A stretch of 64,000 nucleotides of DNA from Opitutaceae bacterium (GCA_030648295.1 JAUSID010000286.1:1-64000), one strand, 5' to 3'; counted from the first letter of the stretch, positions 8,784 through 17,384 are shown. Numbers and translations: made by a program. The notes: generated by a model not told the origin, from the letters alone.

Positions 8784-9929
8784 ATGCCCATCCACCGATT
8801 CTCCTTTCCCACGCAGATTCACTTTGGGCCCGGCGCGCGGACGCTGGTGGCGGAGCATTTGAAAACCGCGACGGTGACGCGGCCGCTGATCGTCACGGAC
8901 AAGGGTGTCGCCGGGTTGCCCATGACCGCGAACCTGCTGGGTGATCTCAAGGCGGCGGGTCTGGAGCCGGCGGTATTCGGCGGCGTGTGGGGCAACCCGA
9001 CCGCGAGTCAGGTGAACGCGGGCGCGGAGGCGTATCAGGAGCATCGGGCCGACGCCATCGTCGGACTGGGCGGCGGGGCGGCGCTGGACGTGGCGAAGGC
9101 GGTCGCATTGATGGCGGTGCATGCGGGCGAAATCCTGGATTATGCGTGGGACAATCCGGCCGGCGTCCGGATCAAGCATCCGCTGCCGTGGTTCATTGCG
9201 CTGCCGACCACGGCCGGCACGGGTTCCGAGGTGGGGCGGTCGGCGGTTATCTCCGACGACGTGACCCACGTGAAAAAGATCGTGTTCTCGCCGGCGTTGC
9301 TCGCGAAGGCGGTGTTTGCGGATCCCGAGCTGACGCTGGCTTTGCCCGCGAACATCACGGCCGCGACGGGCATGGATGCGCTGGCCCACAACGTGGAAAG
9401 CTACCTTTCGCCGGCGTATCACCCACTCTGTGACGGCATCGCGATCGAGGGCGCACGGATCGCCGCCCATGCGTTGCCGACCGCGGTGCGCGACGGGAAG
9501 GACCTCACGGCACGTTCCGACATGCTGATGGCGTCGATGATGGGCGCGATTGCGTTCCAAAAGGATCTCGGCGCGGTGCATTCGTGCGCGCATGCGCTCG
9601 GCACCGTCCTGAACCTGCACCACGGACTCGCGATCGCGATCATGTTCGATCACGTGATGCGGTTCAACGCGTCGGCCGCCGGGGCCAAGCTCGCGGAGCT
9701 CGCGCGGGTGACGATGGGTGGCAGCAGCGCCGACGATTTCATCGCATGGCTGGCGTGGTTGAAGACGGACATCGGCATCCCGGCGCAACTCGGCGGGGTG
9801 GGGGCAAAACCGGAGCACGTCGACAGGCTGGTCGAATTCGCGTTCGCGGACGGCTGCCATCAAACCAACCCGCGTCCGTGCACCCGCGAAGATTTCAGGA
9901 AAATCTTCGAGCGGGCGCTCGGCGAATGA
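8784..9929 (+). CDS. Iron-containing alcohol dehydrogenase
   Basis: 381 residues from the ATG at 8784; an in-frame GTG at 8754 lies inside the repeat-derived leader and is less likely. Landmarks are FGPGARTL, the dinucleotide motif GLGGGAALDVAKA, PTTAGTGSE, and metal-binding residues in MDALAHNVESY, VHSCAHALG and LHHGLAIAIMFDHVM. The family oxidises or reduces alcohols with NAD(P). The ATGA overlap with the aldehyde dehydrogenase gene shows translational coupling, so an alcohol-aldehyde-acid sequence is likely. Confidence 0.92.
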   Translation: MPIHRFSFPTQIHFGPGARTLVAEHLKTATVTRPLIVTDKGVAGLPMTANLLGDLKAAGLEPAVFGGVWGNPTASQVNAGAEAYQEHRADAIVGLGGGAALDVAKAVALMAVHAGEILDYAWDNPAGVRIKHPLPWFIALPTTAGTGSEVGRSAVISDDVTHVKKIVFSPALLAKAVFADPELTLALPANITAATGMDALAHNVESYLSPAYHPLCDGIAIEGARIAAHALPTAVRDGKDLTARSDMLMASMMGAIAFQKDLGAVHSCAHALGTVLNLHHGLAIAIMFDHVMRFNASAAGAKLAELARVTMGGSSADDFIAWLAWLKTDIGIPAQLGGVGAKPEHVDRLVEFAFADGCHQTNPRPCTREDFRKIFERALGE

Positions 9930-11326
9930 AAATGGAGCTTCGCGTAATGCCGACGCTCGATCTCATCAACCCGGCCACGGGCAAGAAGATTGCTTCGCTG
10001 CCGGCGGATGACGTGCGGAGTGTCCGGCAGAAATTCGCGGCCGCGCACACCGCGCAACGCGCGTGGGCCGACGTGCCGCTGCGGGCGCGGCTCGAGACCA
10101 TTCGCCGGTTTCGCGCGGCCATCGTTCGCGACACCGACGAACTGGCCCTGACGCTCACGACCGAGACAGGCAAGCCAATCACCCAGGCGCGCAACGAACT
10201 GAAGGGGCTCCTGCCCCGGCTGGATTTTTTTCTCGAAGAAACGACCGGTGCGCTTCGACCACAGACCGTGTTCAAGGATCGAGAGGCGAAGCTGGCGGAA
10301 GAAATTTCGTGGGAGCCACTCGGCGTGGTGGCGAATATCTCCGCCTGGAACTATCCGTATTTTGTCGGCTGCAATGTGATCATCCCCGCGCTGCTGACGG
10401 GCAACGCGGTGCTCTACAAGCCGTCCGAGTTTGCGGCGCAGACTGGCCTCGCCATCGCCCGGCGGCTGCACGAGAGCGGCGTTCCCGAGGGCGTGTTGGC
10501 CGCGCTGATCGGCACGGGCGAGGTGGGCGCCGCGCTGCTGCGGCAGCCGATTGACGGCGTCTTCTTCACCGGCTCGTACGCCACCGGTCGCCGGATCGCG
10601 CGGCGCGTGGCGGGTCGGATGCTCAAGGTGCAGCTGGAGCTCGGCGGCAAGGATCCGGTGTATGTGTGCGATGACGTCGATGTCGCGACGGCCGCCGCGA
10701 GCACGGCCGATGGCGCATTCTACAACAACGGCCAGAGCTGCTGCTCCGTGGAGCGAATTTATGTCCACGAGAAGATTTACCCTGCGTTCGTGGCTGCGTT
10801 CGTAAGCGCGGTGCGCGGTTTCAAAATTGGGGATCCGCGGCGTGAAACGACCTACATCGGCCCGCTCACCCGTCCGGCCCAGATCGCGGTGCTCGACGCC
10901 CAGGTGGCGGACGCCCGAAAAAAGGGCGCGACAATCCTGCTGGGCGGCGAGCAACTGAAAAACCGGCTGAACACCTACGCGCCCACGGTGCTGGTGGACG
11001 TCAATCATCGAATGGACGTGATGCGCGAGGAGAGCTTCGGCCCGATCATCGGGATCATGGCCGTGAAGGACGATGCCGAGGCGCTGGCGCTGATGAACGA
11101 CACGAAATACGGGCTCACCGCGGGTGTGTACACGAGTGACCAAAAACGGGCGCAGCGAGTCCTCGGCCGGGTGAAAAGCGGTTCGGCGTATTGGAATTGC
11201 TGTGACCGCGTCAGCCCGCGGTTGCCGTGGTCCGGCGTTGGTCACTCCGGCGTCGGGCTGACGCTCTCGCGCCACGGCATCCAGACTTTCTGCCGGCCGA
11301 AGGCGTGGCATTTGCGGGAGCCGTAG
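9926..11326 (+). CDS. NAD(P)-dependent aldehyde dehydrogenase
   Basis: 466 residues from the ATG at 9926, which overlaps the previous stop codon by 4 bases. Motifs are INPATGKKIASL (start of fold), NISAWNYPYFVG (cofactor site), GVFFTGSYATGRRIA, LELGGKDPVYVCDD (general-base Glu) and FYNNGQSCCSVERIYVHE (catalytic Cys). It most resembles succinate-semialdehyde/betaine-type dehydrogenases. Context predicts that it oxidises the aldehyde made by the preceding iron dehydrogenase. Confidence 0.92.
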   Translation: MKMELRVMPTLDLINPATGKKIASLPADDVRSVRQKFAAAHTAQRAWADVPLRARLETIRRFRAAIVRDTDELALTLTTETGKPITQARNELKGLLPRLDFFLEETTGALRPQTVFKDREAKLAEEISWEPLGVVANISAWNYPYFVGCNVIIPALLTGNAVLYKPSEFAAQTGLAIARRLHESGVPEGVLAALIGTGEVGAALLRQPIDGVFFTGSYATGRRIARRVAGRMLKVQLELGGKDPVYVCDDVDVATAAASTADGAFYNNGQSCCSVERIYVHEKIYPAFVAAFVSAVRGFKIGDPRRETTYIGPLTRPAQIAVLDAQVADARKKGATILLGGEQLKNRLNTYAPTVLVDVNHRMDVMREESFGPIIGIMAVKDDAEALALMNDTKYGLTAGVYTSDQKRAQRVLGRVKSGSAYWNCCDRVSPRLPWSGVGHSGVGLTLSRHGIQTFCRPKAWHLREP

Positions 11327-11414
11327 CCCGCCGGTTTTGCCCTGCGACCGGTGGTCGCATTTGTCCGGCCTCTGACGACGCGAAGACCTTCGGTTGCGAC
11401 GAGTCCCGGGCTAC
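11323..11414. repeat. Inverted repeat GTAGCCCG...CGGGCTAC
   Basis: The arms GTAGCCCG and CGGGCTAC flank about 75 bases that contain an inner palindrome (CCTGCGACCGGTGGTCGCA). The left arm contains the stop codon of the aldehyde dehydrogenase gene, so the structure probably ends that transcript. It looks like another REP-type intergenic element. Confidence 0.55.
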
Positions 11415-11538
11415 ATCAAAACCGCGCGGCGGTTTGAACCAAACGGTGACGGATTGGCCGAATGTATTTTCGGAAGATATGAGCCACCCGGCCGTCATCA
11501 TTGCGGGGCGCGCAGCAACGAAGCAATCCAGAGCGTTG

Positions 11539-12066
11539 TCACTTGCGGCGACGCGGTGCCTCGGGGCCGGAGGGGAGCGCCTTCAGTTCCCGGTTCGGAA
11601 AGTAGTTCCAGTTCGCCTCCCACCATTTGCGCCAGTCACCCTGAAAAGGCGTCTGCCAGCCAGGCTCCTGGTACAGAATCGCCATCAACGACTCATTCAC
11701 GGTCCGGCAATCGCTTTGGCCGGGATCGACCATCGCGTAGTACCGGTTGCCCCCAAGTTTGAGTCGAAAATGAATCGGCGGGTCCGTTTTCGCCCAGACG
11801 TTTTGTTTCACGCGCCAAACCACCCAGTCGTAGGCGGACCACTTGGTCAGGTAACAGCGCTCGATTTCTCTCCAGGCATTTACCGCGACCGCGCGATCCG
11901 TTGAGCCAAGTTGTGCGACATTGTGTTGCAGCCACCACTGGGAGATCGCGGGATGATTCCGCAGCGGATCGAGTCTCAGCCAGATCTGGCCGAACGCGAA
12001 GACGGCGAGGCATAGGAAAAGGATCCAGAAGACGATCCGCGGAGTGAGTTTTTGCACCAGGCCCAT
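11539..12066 (-). CDS. Hypothetical membrane-anchored protein
   Basis: 175 residues from the ATG at 12066; the frame stays open upstream to 12264, but that part is Arg/Pro-rich and crosses repeat DNA. One N-terminal membrane span (IVFWILFLCLAVFAFGQIWL) is followed by an extracytoplasmic domain rich in Trp and Tyr (QWWLQHNVAQLG, WSAYDWVVWRVKQ, GDWRKWWEANWNYFPN). The family is not recognised. It lies downstream of, and on the same strand as, the heme O synthase, but nearly 300 bases of repeat DNA separate them. Confidence 0.6.
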   Translation of the reverse strand: MGLVQKLTPRIVFWILFLCLAVFAFGQIWLRLDPLRNHPAISQWWLQHNVAQLGSTDRAVAVNAWREIERCYLTKWSAYDWVVWRVKQNVWAKTDPPIHFRLKLGGNRYYAMVDPGQSDCRTVNESLMAILYQEPGWQTPFQGDWRKWWEANWNYFPNRELKALPSGPEAPRRRK

Positions 12067-12237
12067 GCGGCTGGAGGCTTGATCTAGCAGCCGCCGTCGC
12101 GCACGCAAGTGTTGCGCGCCCTGGGGAGCCGCCGCACTCCCGGGCGAGAAATGCCGCGCGCGCGGGCGCGGGCTGAGCAAGTGCACCGGCAAACTTTCGT
12201 GCGCCGGCCAATGAATGAAATCAGTTCGGCGTCCGTC

Positions 12238-12346
12238 CTGGGAGCGCGGGCGTCTCGCCCGCATTGGATTTGTTTCCTCGTGCCATGGCGGGCGGGACCC
12301 AGCCTTCGCCGGAGGCTACGGCGGGCAGGCTGCCCGCGCTCCCAGG
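12238..12346. repeat. Dispersed palindromic repeat, two inverted units
   Basis: CTGGGAGCGCGGGCGTCTCGC at the left and the inverted unit ending GCCCGCGCTCCCAGG at the right enclose a second foldback (TTCGCCGGAGGCTACGGCGGG). The right half differs from 7007-7056 at a single position over about 50 bases, so the copies are recent or kept alike by conversion. It lies directly behind the stop codon of the heme O synthase gene. Confidence 0.7.
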
Positions 12347-12358
12347 GGCGATCCCGCT

Positions 12359-13309
12359 TCACATCGCGCGGTCGATCAGCAGCGCGGCGAGGACGAGGGG
12401 CAGATAAATCAGCGAAGCACGGAACAGCCGGCGGGCGGCGGCGTTGCCGGCCTGCTCCGATTCACCGCGGGTCGCCTGGAGGAAATTCCACGCCCGCCAG
12501 GTCATCGCGACTCCGCAACCGAGCGCGGCGATCGCAAACACGAAACCGGTGAACCCAAGCGCGAACGGTAACAGCGACGCGAATACGAGGGCGATGCAGT
12601 AGCCGAACGACCATCCCGCCGTTCGCTGCCCATCGGCGTCAATCGCCGGCAGCAGCGGGAAACCGGCCTCGCGATATTCGTCGCGGCAGACCCAGCCAAT
12701 CGCGAAAAAATGGGGCATCTGCCAAAGTGCGATCAGCGCGAACACCAGCCACCCCAGCGGTGAAATCGTGCCGTCGGCCGCGGCGAATCCGATCAGTGGC
12801 GGCAGCGCGCCGGGGATCGCACCGAGCTCGGTGGCCCAGCGGGTCTTCCGCTTCAGCGGCGTGTACGCGAATACATACAACCCAATCGTGGTCGCGCTCA
12901 CGAGCGCCGCGAGCGGATGGTTGGCCAGCGCGAGGATGACGACGCCGAGTACCGCGAGCGTGGAACTCCATGCCAGCGCGAGTGAGGGAGAGATCGCGCC
13001 GGACGGCAGCGGACGCTCCCGCGTGCGCTCCATCATGCAGTCGGTGTCGCGCTCCCGCCACTGGTTGAGCGCGAGCGCGCCGCCGGCGGAGAGCATGGTG
13101 CCGGTGAGCAGCGCCGTCGTCTCGCTGCTGTTCCACTCCGGACGGGCGGCGGCGTAGGCGACCATCGTCGTGGAGACCGAAAGCATCGCGAGCCGTGGTT
13201 TCGTCAGCTCGATCAGTGATGCAAGCGTGGTGCCGGCGCGCGGCGCAGTTCCGGCCCGAAGCGAACGATCAAGCGGCAGCGGCGATGCCGCCACAGTCGG
13301 GGTTACCAT
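12359..13309 (-). CDS. cyoE: Heme O synthase (protoheme IX farnesyltransferase)
   Basis: 316 residues from the ATG at 13309, which has an AAGGTG ribosome site 8 bases upstream; a GTG at 13318 is the alternative. A UbiA-type prenyltransferase with about nine membrane spans. The Asp-rich motif NQWRERDTDCMMERTRERPLPSG, the TPLKRKTRWATELGAIPGALPP loop and MPHFFAIGWVCRDEYREAGFPLL are typical of CyoE/CtaB. It converts heme B to heme O for heme-copper enzymes. Its divergent position beside the respiratory genes and the FNR-type box between them suggest it serves that island. Confidence 0.92.
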   Translation of the reverse strand: MVTPTVAASPLPLDRSLRAGTAPRAGTTLASLIELTKPRLAMLSVSTTMVAYAAARPEWNSSETTALLTGTMLSAGGALALNQWRERDTDCMMERTRERPLPSGAISPSLALAWSSTLAVLGVVILALANHPLAALVSATTIGLYVFAYTPLKRKTRWATELGAIPGALPPLIGFAAADGTISPLGWLVFALIALWQMPHFFAIGWVCRDEYREAGFPLLPAIDADGQRTAGWSFGYCIALVFASLLPFALGFTGFVFAIAALGCGVAMTWRAWNFLQATRGESEQAGNAAARRLFRASLIYLPLVLAALLIDRAM

Positions 13310-13363
13310 GCGAGTCACCTTACCCGAAACGCGGTCATCGACCTAGTCGGATCCGCGGAAGTC

Positions 13364-13405
13364 TTGATGCGCGTCAAGGCCGCACGCACGGAAACGCGCT
13401 ACAAC
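13364..13405 (+). promoter_or_regulatory. FNR/NNR-type box and -10, promoter of the heme-copper cluster
   Basis: TTGATGCGCGTCAA at 13364-13377 matches the CRP/FNR-family consensus TTGAT-N4-ATCAA at 9 of 10 fixed positions. A -10-like TACAAC begins at 13400, which is 29.5 bases from the box centre. Placing the start at 13412 puts the box at -41.5, the class II position of FNR activation. The gap from box centre to ATG (54.5) equals that of nirK. The box may also serve cyoE on the other strand. Confidence 0.75.
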
Positions 13406-13424
13406 GTCAGCCTCCAATCCGTCG

Positions 13425-14954
13425 ATGGCATCCGCATCCAATTCCATCTGCCCCATCGCCGTCGCCCGGGTCGCGCCGCTCCCGTCTTGGCCGCGGACCG
13501 TTTCACCCGGTGCGGCCATTACAGTGGTCCCGGTCGTGAATGGCGAGGCGCGGCGTTGGTTTGCCCTCGCGGTGGGCAGTCTCGTGATTGCCGGGCTGCT
13601 TTCGCTTTCCGTGGTCCTTGGCCGGCTGCCGGTACTCTCGGGCCTGATTGGTGATCCGCTTTTCTTCAAGCGCTGCCTCGTGGTTCACGTCGATCTCGCG
13701 CTCGTGGTCTGGTTCTACGCGTTCCTTGCCGGGCTCGCCTCGATGCGCGCCGGCCGGACGACCGGAAGGTCAGGCCGGCTCGCGTTCGCACTCGCGGTGA
13801 GCGGGGTGGTCGCGATGCTCGGTGGGGCGTTGATGCGCGGCGCGCAACCCGTGCTGGCCAATTACGTGCCGGTGATTGATCACCCGCTGTTTCTCGGCGG
13901 GCTGGGCGCCTTCTTCCTCGGCACGCTGCTCTTCCTGCTCGAGACGCTTTCGTCCTCAACCCACCCGGAAGCCTCGCTGATCCCGCGTGATGCCGCGATC
14001 GGATTGCAGGCCGCGGCGGTGGCGTTCGTCCTGGCCGGCGCGACGTGGATTGCCACGCGCACTTCGTTGCCGGAGGGGCTCGACACCTGGACGCGTCACG
14101 AATTCTCCGCGTGGGGCGCCGGTCACGTGCTCCAGGTCGCCAACGCGGCCGCGATGGTTGCGGTGTGGCTCTGGCTGCTCGCGCGCGCGACCGCCCGGCC
14201 GGTCCTCTCACCAAGCTGGGCCATGGTGCTGTTCACCGCCCTCGTGGCGCCGCATTTTGCGATGCCGGTCCTGACGGCGCGCGGCGCGCTGGATCCGCTT
14301 TATCACAGCGGCGCGACGCTGCTCATGCGCTGGGGCATCTTCCCGATCGTGCTCATCGTCATGGCCGCGGGGCTGCGCCACCTGTGGCGGCACCGCCCGA
14401 CCGCGCTGGGGCGCTCGAGTGATCCGCTGGCGGGCGCGGCCTGCGCCGGGTTCCTGGCCAGTGTTTCCCTGACCATGCTCGGGTTTGTGCTTGGCGCCTG
14501 CATCCGCAGTTCCACTACGCTGGTGCCGGCGCATTACCACGCCTGCCTGGGCGGCGTGACGGTGGCGTTCATGGCTGCGGCTTACCTGGTTTGCGCGGCG
14601 GTGCGTACCCGGGGGAGCGCGATCACCACGTCCGCCGGGATCGCCATCCTGCACGCCCCACCGTCGCCCCTGCGTTCCGCGCGCCGGCAGCTGATTCTCT
14701 TCGGCATTGGCCAGAGCATCTTCGCGCTGGGTTTCGCCATCGGCGGCGCTTACGGGCTGGGACGCAAGGCTTACGCCGCCGAGCAACACGTACGGTCTGC
14801 CGGCGAACTCGTCGGGCTCGGCGTGATGGGCATCGGCGGGCTCATCGCGACGGCGGCGGGCCTCTGGTTCCTCGCGCTGGTGCTGCGGGAAATGCGCGGT
14901 TGGTGGCCGCGCGCCAACGTCCTGCCCAGGTTTTCCTCTTCGGCAACTCCATGA
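13425..14954 (+). CDS. Divergent heme-copper oxidase subunit I-like membrane protein
   Basis: 509 residues with about 12 membrane spans. It keeps several heme-copper landmarks: a helix II His (RCLVVHVDLALVVWF), WGAGHVLQVANAAAMVAVW (helix VI, CuB His region) and PAHYHACLGGVTVAFM (helix X HxH heme ligands). Where helix VII should carry the CuB His-His pair it has ALVAPHFAMP, so one ligand is missing. The helix VI block is clearly homologous to that of the subunit I gene at 15663. It may be a subunit or accessory of the same complex, or an oxidoreductase with an altered active site. It is first in the FNR-box operon. Confidence 0.7.
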   Translation: MASASNSICPIAVARVAPLPSWPRTVSPGAAITVVPVVNGEARRWFALAVGSLVIAGLLSLSVVLGRLPVLSGLIGDPLFFKRCLVVHVDLALVVWFYAFLAGLASMRAGRTTGRSGRLAFALAVSGVVAMLGGALMRGAQPVLANYVPVIDHPLFLGGLGAFFLGTLLFLLETLSSSTHPEASLIPRDAAIGLQAAAVAFVLAGATWIATRTSLPEGLDTWTRHEFSAWGAGHVLQVANAAAMVAVWLWLLARATARPVLSPSWAMVLFTALVAPHFAMPVLTARGALDPLYHSGATLLMRWGIFPIVLIVMAAGLRHLWRHRPTALGRSSDPLAGAACAGFLASVSLTMLGFVLGACIRSSTTLVPAHYHACLGGVTVAFMAAAYLVCAAVRTRGSAITTSAGIAILHAPPSPLRSARRQLILFGIGQSIFALGFAIGGAYGLGRKAYAAEQHVRSAGELVGLGVMGIGGLIATAAGLWFLALVLREMRGWWPRANVLPRFSSSATP

Positions 14955-15100
14955 ACAACGAAACCAACAAACACTGGCTCCAGCGGTTGCTCGACAACAT
15001 CTGGCTGCTGCTCGTCCTCGGTGTCCTGATACCTTTTCTGTCCTACACGGTGTGGGGATGGATCGAAATCGCGCTGGTCCGCCCGGCGCAAATGCCCTGA
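14951..15100 (+). CDS. Small single-span membrane protein, 49 residues
   Basis: It starts with an ATG that overlaps the preceding stop codon (ATGA) and ends 6 bases before the next ATG, so it is part of the operon although very short. A charged N-terminus (MNNETNKHWLQRLLDN) is followed by one hydrophobic helix (IWLLLVLGVLIPFLSYTVWG). The size and placement just before subunit II suggest a small structural subunit of the heme-copper complex, comparable in kind to the tiny extra subunits of other oxidases. Function is inferred only. Confidence 0.65.
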   Translation: MNNETNKHWLQRLLDNIWLLLVLGVLIPFLSYTVWGWIEIALVRPAQMP

Positions 15101-15106
15101 TTGACC

Positions 15107-15634
15107 ATGAGTCTCGCCATCCCCGCTCGTGATTGGTTCAAACCGCCCGTCGGAGCCGAGAAGCTCTGGATCGGGCTCGCGCTCCTGTGGTGCTTCGTGA
15201 TGAGCCTGATGATGCCTTACTGGCATTTCCGCGGAAAACAGAACTCCCGCGGTGAAGCCTATGCGGTGAAGCCCACCGCGTTCCTCGAACGCAGCGAGAA
15301 ATTCGCCGCGGCGAACAAGGTCGGCACCGATGCCGCTGGCAACATCATCGCCGAGCCTGCGCCCGGCGGCGACGCCTACCTGCTCGCCCGGATGTGGAGC
15401 TGGACGCCAATCCTGAAACTCCGCCAGGGCGAGACCTACCGCATCCACCTGTCGTCGCTCGATCTCCAGCACGGCTTCTCGCTTCAGCCATTGAACATGA
15501 ACTTCCAGGTGCTGCCCGGTTACGACCATGTGCTGACCCTCACGCCGACGTCCAAGGGCGAGTTCACCATCGTCTGCAACGAATTCTGCGGCATCGGGCA
15601 CGACAAGATGTTCGGCAAGATCATCGTCGAATAG
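15107..15634 (+). CDS. CuA-containing subunit II of a heme-copper oxidase/NO reductase
   Basis: 175 residues from the ATG at 15107; a TTG at 15101 is possible. One N-terminal span (LWIGLALLWCFVMSLMMPYW) is followed by a cupredoxin domain exposed outside the cytoplasmic membrane. The CuA ligands are all present: His in LDLQHGFSLQ, then CNEFCGIGHDKMFG (Cys, Glu, Cys, His, Met). It accepts electrons from a cytochrome c or cupredoxin and passes them to subunit I. The short form with a single span resembles the B-type oxidase and sNOR (NorY) subunits. Confidence 0.85.
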   Translation: MSLAIPARDWFKPPVGAEKLWIGLALLWCFVMSLMMPYWHFRGKQNSRGEAYAVKPTAFLERSEKFAAANKVGTDAAGNIIAEPAPGGDAYLLARMWSWTPILKLRQGETYRIHLSSLDLQHGFSLQPLNMNFQVLPGYDHVLTLTPTSKGEFTIVCNEFCGIGHDKMFGKIIVE

Positions 15635-15662
15635 CCCGCGAACTCGAAACGCGAAACCGAAA

Positions 15663-17384
15663 ATGTCCTCCACTCTCGCCATCCCGCTGCCGGCCCCGAT
15701 GCCGGTTCGTCCCGAGGTCGGTGCGCGCAAGTGCGCGACCACCGGCCTCAACGTCTGCCTCACGGCGGAAAAGTTCATCAAGCTGACCGCGGTCAGCGCG
15801 GTCGTCTTCCTGCTGCTCGGCGGCATCGCGGCCATCCTGCTCGCACTCACGCGCTGGCAGGCCGTCCACCTGCTTCCGGTCGACTGGTTCTATCGGATCC
15901 TGACCTTCCACGGTCTGAACATGCTGATCTTCTGGATCCTGTTCTTCGAAGTGGCCGTGCTTTATTTCACCTGCACGACGCCGCTCAACGCCCGGTTGTT
16001 TTCCGCCAAGGTCGCCTGGGCGGGTTTCATCCAGATGATCGTGGGCGCGGTGATGGTCGATTACATCATCCTCGCCGGCAAGGCCGACGTGCTGATGACC
16101 AGCTATCTGCCGCTGGTGGCGCACCCGCTCTTCTATCTCGGTATCATTTTGGTGGCTACGGGCACGCTTACCGGAGTGTTCAACTTCTTCGCCACGCTGT
16201 ACGTCGCGAAGCGCGACCGGACCTACGAGGGCTCGCTGCCGCTCGTGACGTACGGCGCGACCGCGGCGGCGATCATCGCCGTCGTCACGCTGCTGCACGG
16301 CGCCATCGTGATGATCCCCACGTTCACCTACGCGATGGGTTGGACCGCCCAGCCCGACCCGATGTGGTATCGGATGATCTGGTGGGGCCTCGGCCACCAG
16401 TCACAGCAGGTCAATGTCGCCGCGATGGTGGCGATCTGGTATCTGATCGGAAACCTCACCACCGGCGCCAAGCCGCTCAACGAGACGGTGTGCCGCGCGG
16501 CCTTCGTGCTCTACATCCTCTTCATCAATCTCGCCTCGGCCCACCATCTGCTGGTCGATCCGGCCGTTGGTTCGGCGTGGAAAATCTGGAACACGTCGTA
16601 CGCCATGTATCTCGCCGTGCTGGCCTCGATGATCCACGGGTTCACCGTGCCGGCTTCGGTCGAATTCGCGATGCGCGAGAAGGGCTACACCAAGGGTCTG
16701 TTCGGCTGGGTCACCCACCTGCCGTGGCGCAATCCGGCGTTCTCTGGCGCGCTGCTCTCGCTGCTCATCTTCGGTTTCATCGGCGGCATCACGGGCGTCA
16801 CGCTCGGCACGCAGCAGATCAACATCATTGCGCACAACACGCTGCGGATCACCGGCCACTTCCATGCCACCGTCGTGGGCGGCACCTCGCTGGCGTTCAT
16901 GGCCCTGACCTATTACGTCATCCCGCTGATCTTCCGCCGGAACTTCATCTGGCGCTCGGCCGCGCGGGCCCAGCCGTGGATGTTCGGCGGCGGCATCCTG
17001 CTCGTTTCGCTCGGCATGTCATTCGCCGGCTCGATGGGCGTGCCGCGCCGGATTTACGACATCGACCACTCGGGCGCGTTCGGCCCGGCCGCGCACCTGA
17101 TGCTCGGGGTCATGGGCATCGGCGCGATCCTCGCCGCCGCGGGCCTGTTCCTCTTCTGTATCCTTTGCGTGGGCACGCTGCTCTTCGGCGAGAAGACCGG
17201 GAACCGTGCGATGGCGGACTGGGGCGTGGCGCAGGCGCTCGCCGGCAGCCGCGAGGGCTCGCTCGCGGACGACCACTGGGCCGTCAAGGGCACGATCGCG
17301 CTCACCGCGGTTTTCCTCGCCAGCTTCGCCGTGTATTATTTCGCCAACTGGAAGGCGCTCGCCGACGTGTGGCCGGTGCGCTGA
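15663..17384 (+). CDS. Heme-copper subunit I, probable NO reductase (sNOR/eNOR type)
   Basis: 573 residues, 12 or more spans. Heme and CuB ligands are intact: FHGLNMLIFW (helix II His), WWGLGHQSQQVNVAAMVAIW, NLASAHHLLVDP (His-His pair) and RITGHFHATVVGG (HxH). After the helix VI His the sequence is QSQQ, with no Tyr in the place of the cross-linked Tyr of O2-reducing A/B oxidases (GHPEVY). Loss of that Tyr is a feature of NO reductases in this superfamily. The adjoining CuA subunit, SenC/SCO gene, NirK and FNR-type boxes support NO reduction to N2O. An oxygen reductase of unusual type remains possible. Confidence 0.8.
   Translation: MSSTLAIPLPAPMPVRPEVGARKCATTGLNVCLTAEKFIKLTAVSAVVFLLLGGIAAILLALTRWQAVHLLPVDWFYRILTFHGLNMLIFWILFFEVAVLYFTCTTPLNARLFSAKVAWAGFIQMIVGAVMVDYIILAGKADVLMTSYLPLVAHPLFYLGIILVATGTLTGVFNFFATLYVAKRDRTYEGSLPLVTYGATAAAIIAVVTLLHGAIVMIPTFTYAMGWTAQPDPMWYRMIWWGLGHQSQQVNVAAMVAIWYLIGNLTTGAKPLNETVCRAAFVLYILFINLASAHHLLVDPAVGSAWKIWNTSYAMYLAVLASMIHGFTVPASVEFAMREKGYTKGLFGWVTHLPWRNPAFSGALLSLLIFGFIGGITGVTLGTQQINIIAHNTLRITGHFHATVVGGTSLAFMALTYYVIPLIFRRNFIWRSAARAQPWMFGGGILLVSLGMSFAGSMGVPRRIYDIDHSGAFGPAAHLMLGVMGIGAILAAAGLFLFCILCVGTLLFGEKTGNRAMADWGVAQALAGSREGSLADDHWAVKGTIALTAVFLASFAVYYFANWKALADVWPVR

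Noticed and set aside
9860-11311. Minus-strand frame of 483 codons over the aldehyde dehydrogenase gene
   Set aside because: Antisense shadow; the plus strand shows complete catalytic motifs.
15107-17384. Ordinary cytochrome c oxidase of the aa3 or cbb3 type
   Set aside because: The helix VI Tyr motif is absent, there are no CcoO/CcoP or CtaG-type partners, and the nirK and FNR-box context favours NO reduction. Not fully excluded.
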